From: Crocodylus rhombifer
Lineage: Eukaryota > Chordata > Crocodylia > Crocodylidae
DNA: 64,000 nt
Reading direction: 5' to 3'
Assembly (NCBI GenBank): GCA_038503035.1
Contig: JAVSML010020789.1
Location: 62,001-126,000, forward strand
Positions 56,818 to 64,000 of this stretch are shown here, one piece after another (position 1 is the first letter of the stretch; each line of letters starts with the position of its first letter). The notes under the pieces were generated by a model. That model was not told the DNA's origin, did no database searches, and saw nothing but the letters and a program-made list of their open reading frames with translations. A program made the position numbers and the translations under genes.

Positions 56818-57913
56818 ACAACAACAACTTGGAATTTTATTAAATTACCCCACCTCAGAGTTAGCCAATTTTTTCCACAGACATATCCCAAAGTAAGCCC
56901 CACTTCTCCCCAGGCACTGCACAGGGGTGTTACTGGAGTGTCCTGGAGCAACCTGCTCCCCCCACACTGCACAACCTCTTCAGTGGGCTGTCTAATAGGC
57001 TTCCCCAGTCCTACCTTTAGGGTCCAACTGGTTCATGTAGGGGCACCTTTAGGTAGGGCCACAAGGCAGCCTGGCCAAGGGTTTCCAGTGGCTGCAGCAG
57101 GGGTGAGGAGGGGGAGTGGGGCTGGGGCTGGAGCTAGGGGTGGGCCATGCACTGCACAACTGGAGGAGTGCGGGACTGAGCCACAAGTGGCTCATCCAGG
57201 GGGCACGGCTCCTGCTGCTACACACACCCTAGGAGGCATGGTGGGGCGTGTACACCTGGATCTGTGCTAGGCAGCACAGGCTGCTGCTGCGGGCTGGGGC
57301 TGGGGCCAGGGTTGTACCAGGCTCTTCCCTGGGATGACTTGGGGCAGGAAAGGCATGGAGGTCCCAGGGACTCCATCCCCTCCAGCCTGGCCCAGCTGAG
57401 GCTGGCCCCACTCCAGCCCCTGGCTCTGGGCCCCGCCCCAGGTGGTACAGGACGGGGGCTGGTACAGGGAGCAGCTGGGACCAGTTCGGGGTTGGGCGTG
57501 CAATGGATTTGTTGGTGCAGGGGGAACCGGCATTGGACAATGACCCCAGGCATGGGGGAAGGGGCGGCTACATGGGTGCAGCAGGCCCCAATCCTAATCC
57601 CGGGCCTGACTCTGCTCTGCTCCCTCCCAATCCCCGCACGGTCCCAACCCCACTCCCTTGCCCCACCCCCAGCCCTTTCCACTCCACCTGCTGCTTCCCC
57701 CACAGACTTTCCCGCCTGGTGGGGGGAACGCACATGCTCAGCCTGCCCCTAAATTTTTTTCTCCCTCCACCTATAAACCCAGGTTCTGGGTGTAACTGGG
57801 GCCACCTGGGAGGAAAGGCTTAGTGTAGAATGGCACTGGGGCACCTGGTGTCCTTCAGAGGGTGCTAGCACTGACCTGCATCAGGGGTACACCATCATGT
57901 TTCTGGGGGCACC
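56818..57913. other. GC-rich segment between direct repeats
   Basis: About 1.1 kb, with 57040-57760 strongly GC-rich (GGCTGGGGCTGGGGCC, CTCCAGCCCCTGGCTCTGGG). Frames of 100-170 codons exist on both strands in all phases, which marks them as compositional. No domain seen. Confidence 0.45.
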
Positions 57914-58040
57914 AGAAACATATTTAGTCATAACCAAATAGTTGTATGAAACAAGAAACTTCAGAGCTAAACCAAATCACTGTAGTATTCATCAGTGATC
58001 AAGTTTATTACAGGTTCTAGTGCTGATACCATATATCAAC
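57914..58040. repeat. Direct repeat, copy B (pair with 56689-56817)
   Basis: See the copy A signature blocks. The distance between the two copies is about 1.22 kb. The sequence after copy B (GTTTCTGGGGGTACCCAG at 58142) echoes text before it (GTTTCTGGGGGCACCAG at 57899), so the tandem pattern extends beyond the repeat itself. Confidence 0.75.
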
Positions 58041-58748
58041 ACAGAGAGTTTGGTGTGAGGCAGCACTAGGACACTCTGGATGGAAATCTCAGTGTGGGGC
58101 AGTACCAAGGCATGTGGAGCTACACAAGGGACACATTGCTGTGTTTCTGGGGGTACCCAGCACAAAGGGCCTAGTATGGGGCTAGGATGTGGCTTTGGGC
58201 TCCCCAGATTAGAGCTCACAGTGGGCACACAAGTCTTGGTTCAGGGCCACCAGGCTGGGCCAGGAACACTCTGCCACAACTTGCTGCTACCCACTCACAC
58301 CTGCCATCACTTCAACTGTGCCAGCAGCTCCCAACCTGGGCCACAACAAAGATGGTGAAGCAGAAGCATAGCAGGAAGCTCAGTTCCTGGGGTAACTGCA
58401 TGACACATGGGGCAGCATCAGCTTCTGGAGTGGCATCAGCTGCTTTTGTGCCCCTCCCCCAACAATAGCAGGACCCTGGGTTGCTGCCCCATCACTTACA
58501 TGACTGTAACAGGATCTGGCAGGGCAGAGTTCACTGAGCAGCAGCTGAGCAGGTAAGCGGGACACAGAGGATGGGATGGCCTTGCCATCCCTGGCCCCCA
58601 TGGACTTTCTGGCCAGGGCAGCAGCACACCCTTCCAGCCCCAGGCCCTGCCCATCAGTCTTCCCTCCCCTATTCACTCCCAGCCCCACTTCTATCCTTGC
58701 CCCAGCCCACTCCTTCTCAATTCCTTCCAGCTCTTGTATGCCGCACAC
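58041..58748. other. GC-rich unclassified sequence
   Basis: Continuation of the GC-rich region, no domain. It ends at the hAT terminus. Confidence 0.4.
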
Positions 58749-59404
58749 TAGGGGTGTGAGAAGCTTCAGTCACCAATCAATTCAGAGAAGATTTGGCCCA
58801 ACTCAGCAGCCGAATCATCAAATCCGAATTGAATTGGGAGACCCATTAAAAACTCCATATTGTTTCAAAGCATCCAAACTGATTTGGAAAAGATGCAGAA
58901 AAGATTTGGTGATTTGGTAGGCAGTCTTACGGGGAAACAGAAACTGAGAAGAGGAAGGCAAAGAGGAGGTGGGGAAAGACTGCTCTGATATTGACATCAG
59001 TAGCTGGCCAGTGACTGTGATCTTTCCCTGAGCTCCCTTCCAATCACAGTGCTCTGGAGGAGGGATGTAGAAACAGCATACAAGGCTCTATGTGAAACCT
59101 TTCTCTGCCTTTTGTGAGCTTTCTCTGTCTGGAAGCAACAGTGTGTCAAAGGTACTGGCTGCAGTGGCTGGCTTTCTAGTCAGTCTCTTTCTAGTCTCTC
59201 TTCTTGGAAAGGATTGGATGCACCTTAGTAATTACCCCTGCCTAGAATCCCTCTACTTATCCCTATCTAATCCATTCCTTTCAATTTATTCTTCCCCCAA
59301 AATCCTCTTATTTTTTCTTGTTATCCCCCCCCCAACACACACACGCTTTTTAAAAAGAAAGCTGTGTTTTCCCTGGCAGTGTGTATCATCCATCATTGTG
59401 CAAG

Positions 59405-59640
59405 AAAGCACATATACTACACACACACACACACATATATTAAACAGATAGAAGATATATTACAAGTAGAAGATCTATCACACACACATATACTAAACAG
59501 ACAGAAGATTTATCACACGCTCATATATTAGATAGAAGATATATAACACACACACTTATAATAAACAGATAGAAGATACATTACACACATGCATATCAAA
59601 CACATACAAGATATATTACACACACACATTTTCCGGCACA
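59405..59640. repeat. AC-rich minisatellite, about 40-bp units
   Basis: About five units on the pattern (A)AACAGATAGAAGATATATTA followed by CACACACACATAT, with variants AGAAGATCTATCA and AGAAGATTTATCA. It lies in the leader just before the transposase coding region. Confidence 0.75.
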
Positions 59641-59649
59641 GCAAATATT

Positions 59650-62600
59650 ATGAAGCATGCTGGAAAGGCAAGTGCCAGGTCTTCTGGCAGGGGAGGGAGA
59701 GGGGCTAGAGGGGGTAGGAGGAGAGCTGCAAGCTCCCCACCCCCCAAACACAGATGCACCCTCTTTCCCAGCAGCAATGAGTCTTCTGCTGCCAGTGGCA
59801 GCAAAGATGTGGGACCAGTACCTGTCCCTGCACCTGCACCACCTGCACTAACACCAAAAATAGCCACCAGCACCAGCATGACAGTCTCCTCCTCCCCACT
59901 TTCAGCTCCCATTGGGAGCCTCTCAATGCCAGAGAAGGAGCTGGATCTGGAAGCAGGGGAACAGAGTGCTATAGCTAGGGAAATTCTGGGGAAGGAGGGG
60001 GAATCTGAGTTTGCACTCCACATCCCTCTAAGTTCCCCTAGAGGCAGGTCTCCTTCTCCAGAAGGCACCTTGGAGGAGTTTGTGGGGGCAGGTGGCTCAG
60101 CTTCCTCTGTTGTTGTGCCTCTGCCTGCTGAGGAGGGGGATAAGGCAGGATCCCCACCCTCAACCCAGAAGTGGGGGTGTAGCATAGTGTGGGATCATTT
60201 TGAGTTGGCAGATGATCCCAGGTATGCTACCTGCCAGCACTGCTGAAGGCAGATGAGCTGGGGCAAGGAAGTGAAACAGTTCATCACCACGGTGATGCTG
60301 CTGCATCTCAGGAGGCAGCACCCCCTTGCCCTTGTTCTTCCTCAGCCTGGCACCAGTGGGAGCGTGCCCAAAAAGAAGTCCCCCTCTCACTCCAAAGCCC
60401 CTATCCCCATGAAGCAGAGGCAGGCTACCCTGGAGCGGTGGGGGAAAGCTACAGACAAAGGGAACGCATTCCAGGGGCAAGCGAGGTCACTCAGAGCATT
60501 GGGGAGATGCTTGCTCTTGATGGCCAGCCCTTCTCCTTTACTGAGTGTCCAGGATTCAGGTGGCTCGTGGCACTCGTGGCCCCATCCTACCAAGTGCCCG
60601 CACGCACCACCTTTAGCAGGACGGTGGTGCCCTCCCTGTATGAGGTATGCAGGGAGTTCTTGAGGGAGGAGCTGCAGAAGGCAGGGTTGCAGGTAGCTTT
60701 ACACTTCACCTCAAACATTTGGAGCAGCCAGGGTGGAGATCATGCCTACCTCTCCCTCATAGGGCACTGGTGCAATCAGTCAGGGTGTCAGTGGGCTGTT
60801 CTTCAAGCAGAAGTCCCACACGGCAAGGGAGATCATGGCGGCCATGAACTGCATAGTGCAGGAGTGGCTTGTTGGGCAAGGCAAGCTCACCTGCAGGTTC
60901 ATGGTCACAAACAACAGGACCAATATGGTCAAGGCAGTCCATGATGCCAACTTTGTTGACATCCACTGTGTGGCACAGAAGTTCCGCCTCATAGTCAGGG
61001 ATGCCTTGGAGCAGGACAGAGCTCCCAATGATGGCACCATTACTATCAGCCAGCTCATTTAGAAATGCAGGAAGGTGGTGGGCTACGTCCACCAGCGCAT
61101 CAAGAGGGACAAGATGCTGCGGAACAAATAGGCAGAGCTGAGCATCCCACAGCACAAAATCATGCAAGATGCGGAGACTCAGAACTCTACATATCTGATG
61201 CTTGAAAGGCTGGTCAAGCAACAGAAGGCCGTCCATGAGATGGCCTTGCTCGGGGAGATTGGGATCAGCGGGCCCCTTAACAAAACTGAGTGGGATACCA
61301 TCTCCCAGATCTTGGTGGTCCTCAAGCCATTCCTCAAGGCCACCAAGAGCCTCAGTGCTGGCAATACTCTCCTTAGTCAGGTGATCTCCATAGTGAAGGA
61401 GCTTGAGAATCAAATAGAGAAGCTCCAGGAAATCAGTGTTCCTGGCTGGGGAAAGCCGCTTTCACCAGAGGTGCAGGCATTGGTGAAATAGCTGAAGGAG
61501 GGCATCAAAAAATGACTGGATCCATTGCTGGTGGACACGTGAGACCTGACGGTGAAGGGGAGCATCTGCAGCAGCAAAACCCTCAATCACTGGATGGCAA
61601 TGTTCCCCTCAGTCTGGCATGGGACATTTATCGAAGGGGGCTGGGGGCTGGGGCTGGGGCAAGCTCTGCCAGCTTTAGGGAAACTGCTCTGTTCCGCCGC
61701 TTCACATCAGGGAGCGAGGAGGCACGTGGCGTCAGGGCTGGAGAGTAGAGCACTTCCCTGGAGCCCACTGAGCAGTTCCCTGGAGCCGGCGGAGCCCATG
61801 CCAGCCCCCAGCCCCAGCCTCCATCCCTGCCTTGCCCCACCTGGGGAAGGAGCCACTGGCTGCCCCGAGTGAGGCTCTGCCAGCTCCGGGGAACTGCTCC
61901 ACTCCCCGGCCCTGATACCACATGCCTCCTTGATACTTCAGGCTATGTGGGGGAATGGAGCAGTTCCCTAGAGCCGGTGGAGCCCATGCCAGGCCCCCAC
62001 CCCCACCCACACTCCTGCCTCGCCTCACCTTGCCTCGCTTCATACCTTACCTTAAGCTCCTCTCCCAGTGTGCAGCCTTGCAAAGGCTGTGTGCAGCCAC
62101 ACTTTTAGTTGTGCACAGCCATGCATGTGCACATCTTAGAGGGAACCTTGCTGGATGGAGGTGCTGGTGAACAGGATAAGGGAGACAGATGTACAGAGGC
62201 AGGGAGATGTGGAAGAGGTGGATCTACTGTCCCGTGCCAGCACTCCAAGAACCAGCCACTTTTCTTCACCACAACTGCTGCTAATATGGGCCAAGGGCAT
62301 GGCTTCAATGTTGGGGTCCAGAGGCACCAGGCCCCACCATCCAGCAGGTAGCACAGAGGCCTCAGTGGCTACCTATCTTGCCAAGGCTGTCGAGCCACTG
62401 CAATGCGACCCCTTGGCCTATTGCGCAACCTGCAGCTAGATGTGGCAGGATCTAGCAACGGTTGCCCGGGAACACCTATCCTGTCCACTGACCAGTGTTG
62501 CAAACAAGAGGGTGTTCAGCATTGCTGGGGATGTTGTTACACCCCACCGCACCTCCTTGAATCCTGGTTTGGTGGAGCATCTAGTGTTCCTGAAGATGAA

Positions 62601-62690
62601 CCTCCTGCTGCTGGGGTTCCCCAAGCTCCATATGCAGACAGAGTGCCACCCTCCTCACTCTGCACCTATTTCCTTTCTTTAATTGCTTTC
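59650..62690 (+). pseudogene. hAT transposase pseudogene (BED finger, core, dimerisation region)
   Basis: Segments in order: a basic Ser/Pro-rich N-terminus from ATG 59650; a BED zinc finger (VWDHFELADDPRYATCQHC, TGA at 60244 in place of Trp, then LLHLRRQHP); QRQATLERWGKA; after a frameshift near 60475, GEMLALDGQPFSFTECPGFR and SRTVVPSLYEVCREFLREEL; HFTSNIWSSQGGDHAYLSL; after a second shift near 60800, FMVTNNRTNMVKAV, VDIHCVAQKFRLIVRDAL, TYLMLERLVKQQKAVHEMAL and WDTISQILVVLKPFLKATKS; then KTLNHWMAMF and the insert; and finally VATYLAKAVEPLQCDPLAY, TSVANKRVFSIAGDVVTPHR and LVEHLVFLKMNL. In relatives the three acidic catalytic positions are Asp (TDIW), Asp (TDN) and Glu (SER). Here they read Asn (60714-60716), Asn (60910-60912) and Lys (62506-62508). 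Further stops lie at 61060, 61129, 61489 and near 61513. Confidence 0.85.
61640..62147 (+). repeat. Insert within the hAT transposase, with internal tandem duplication
   Basis: Transposase similarity stops at about 61640 and resumes after 62147. The insert contains GAGCAGTTCCCTGGAGCCGG at 61770 and a matching block at 61957 (187 bp apart), both followed by GGAGCCCATGCCAG. Its right end (AGTTGTGCACAGCCATGCAT, then CTTAGAGGGAACC) looks like a transposon terminus. Part of the transposase insertion domain may be lost. Boundaries are approximate. Confidence 0.55.
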
Positions 62691-62768
62691 ACAACCATTT
62701 AATGCCCCACTCCCAGAGCTGGAGGTGGCAATTTATTATTTCACCAGCCAGCAGGAGAAGAACATCTC

Positions 62769-64000
62769 TGTAACAGGGAACACTAACCCTGCTACCAGAA
62801 GGCAGGTTGGTCCCTTTAAGACCAGAACTTTCTGGGCACAGCCTGCTGGCAGGGAGGGGGTTAAAAGGTGAGCCTGGCCAGCTAGTCAGGTGACTGGAAG
62901 GGGCAGGCCAGAACTATAAGAATCCTGGGCTTGGTGGCAGTAGAGGGGGCAGCAACCAAAGGGGAAAGTTGTGTGTTAGCTCCACAGAGAGGCTTGGCTG
63001 CTGGTTTGACTGCTGCCAACAGAGAACTGCTGCTGATCCTCAGAAAAGTGGTGGAGGCATCATCGGGAGGAGCGCCACAGGCAGCGGAGAAGCAGAAGCA
63101 CCAAGCCATGAAGAGAATGTAAGCTGGCATTGCTGCCTTCTTCAATTTCTTTTTTTTTTTTGTTATAGTTAGAACCCACTGACTGACTGTATATAATTTT
63201 GGCTTATTAAAGAAGCAGTGGTTTGGGTGCACCTGAGGCATGGTTTTGGGGTTTTTTTGGACTGGGACAGTGCAGGTTTGGGGCCATTCCTCAGCCCTGA
63301 ACTTACCTGGCTGTAGGGCTGGTGGCCAGGCCTCTAGGCCAGGGAGGCTGGGCTCCAGATTGGAGCAGAAAGGAGGGCCATGAGCCTCAAGACAAGGAAA
63401 AAAAAGGCTAGAGACTTGGATTCAAACCCTGTTTGGTAGGTTTAGATGGGGAGGCCTAGCTAGAGAAAGACAGGGGTCAAGGCCCGTGGAGGTGGAAGAC
63501 CCCAACATACGAAATACAATAGGCAGTCTCCCACTTACAGGACCATCAGTATAATAATTTCCATCAAGACATGGCAGGTGAGTAGAGAGCAGGACACAAG
63601 AAACTTAAAGGGGACTCCAAGGGTGCCCCAGATAAGGTGCGGATAACAGGGAAGATGGCGCTGAGGAGGGTGACCTGTTGCAAGCTCCCTGCTGAGCTCT
63701 CCCGCCAGAACAAACTTGGAGGTATGAGGTGGGGCTATGGGGAAGGAGGAGGTCCCAGGTCCTGGGCATGACCTAAAAATGCACCCTGCCAGGGTAGGGA
63801 AGCCTGGTGGGACTGCTGGTGGTGTGGCAGGCCCAGAAAATGCCAGAACCATGAACCTCCCTGGTAAAAGGCGGGTAGGGTGTGCATGATAACCTCCACC
63901 CACCATACGCATGCACAATCCTGGCAGGGGAAAGCCATCCACAAGGCATGGGCCACAGTGTAGGGAAGGTACAGAGCTGCAAAACAGATGTCACCCCTAG
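62769..64000 (+). repeat. LTR-like sequence, related to 44858-45960
   Basis: Begins TGTAACAGGGAACACTAACC, with CCCTTTAAGACC shortly after. TATATAATTTTGG and TTATTAAAG at 63190-63212 could be a promoter-like and polyadenylation-like pair. Blocks shared with 44858-45960 occur at 63525, 63769 and 63944, but in a shifted order. It runs out of the window. No retroviral protein is readable. Confidence 0.35.

Larger units (their letters stand above)
58749..62768 (+). mobile_element. Long decayed hAT transposon with transposase
   Basis: The left end is TAGGGGTGTGAGAAGCTTCA, followed by GAATC/GATTC-type subterminal motifs as in the foldback hAT at 38629. A transposase coding region follows at 59650-62690 after a leader of about 900 bases. 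The expected right terminus (TTTAAACACCCCTA-like) is not found; the sequence runs into LTR-like DNA at about 62769. A non-homologous insert occupies 61640-62147. The end coordinate is therefore the break point, not a true terminus. Confidence 0.65.

Noticed and set aside
57218..57752. Several frames of 100-171 codons in all phases
   Set aside because: Compositional effect of GC-rich DNA. No motif in any of them.
63991..64000. CACCCCTA at the very end as the right terminus of the 58749 hAT
   Set aside because: The preceding bases do not match the known right subterminal sequence and the next base (G) does not fit the left flank CCGCACAC. The region matches the LTR-like repeat instead.
1..64000. 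tRNA, rRNA or other structured RNA gene
   Set aside because: I did not see a cloverleaf, A/B box pair or rRNA-like block by eye. A covariance-model scan would be needed to be sure.

Overview
This is vertebrate nuclear DNA with no gene that I can assign to the host. The strongest organism clue is its retrotransposons. There are three CR1-type LINEs, one about 4.9 kb long with a nearly complete two-ORF structure, and each keeps the 3' tail typical of sauropsid CR1. The rest is a mix of hAT, PIF/Harbinger-like and Tigger-like DNA transposons. I infer a crocodilian, with turtle as the alternative; this comes from repeat style, not from a marker gene.

Layout. 1-5153: mostly unique sequence with one Tigger-like element (3568-4040). 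5154-13144: a GC-rich DNA-transposon family in two copies. The second copy (6617-13144, TTA target duplication) is split by the long minus-strand CR1 (6751-11648). That CR1 has an open ORF1 with a lipase/esterase-like fold, an ORF2 (endonuclease plus reverse transcriptase) with one in-frame stop and a 10-N assembly gap, and a 5'UTR made of two tandem units. 13145-30300: mainly unique AT-rich sequence with a few short inverted-repeat transposons, microsatellites and one weak exon candidate (26044-26218). 30327-34173: small MITEs and a 5'-truncated CR1. 34800-40850: a PIF/Harbinger-type transposase pseudogene (minus strand) containing a foldback hAT element with an exact 8-bp target duplication, which itself contains a CR1 fragment at its centre. 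This three-layer nest gives a relative order of insertion. 41021-42718: another hAT-like element full of a minisatellite. 43984-47930: a decayed hAT-like transposase, LTR-like sequence and tandem repeats. 47931-55579: mostly unique, with two MITEs. 55580-56345: a long inverted repeat, then a fragment of a different LINE. 56346-58748: GC-rich sequence with duplicated flanks. 58749-62768: a long decayed hAT transposon with a BED zinc finger, a transposase core and a C-terminal dimerisation region. All three expected catalytic acidic residues are replaced. 62769-64000: LTR-like sequence related to 44858-45960.

Nothing here works as an operon or pathway. The window is a record of successive transposon insertions in gene-poor DNA. 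The short proteins readable in all frames elsewhere look like chance ORFs. Family names come from motifs and termini read by eye; no database search was possible.
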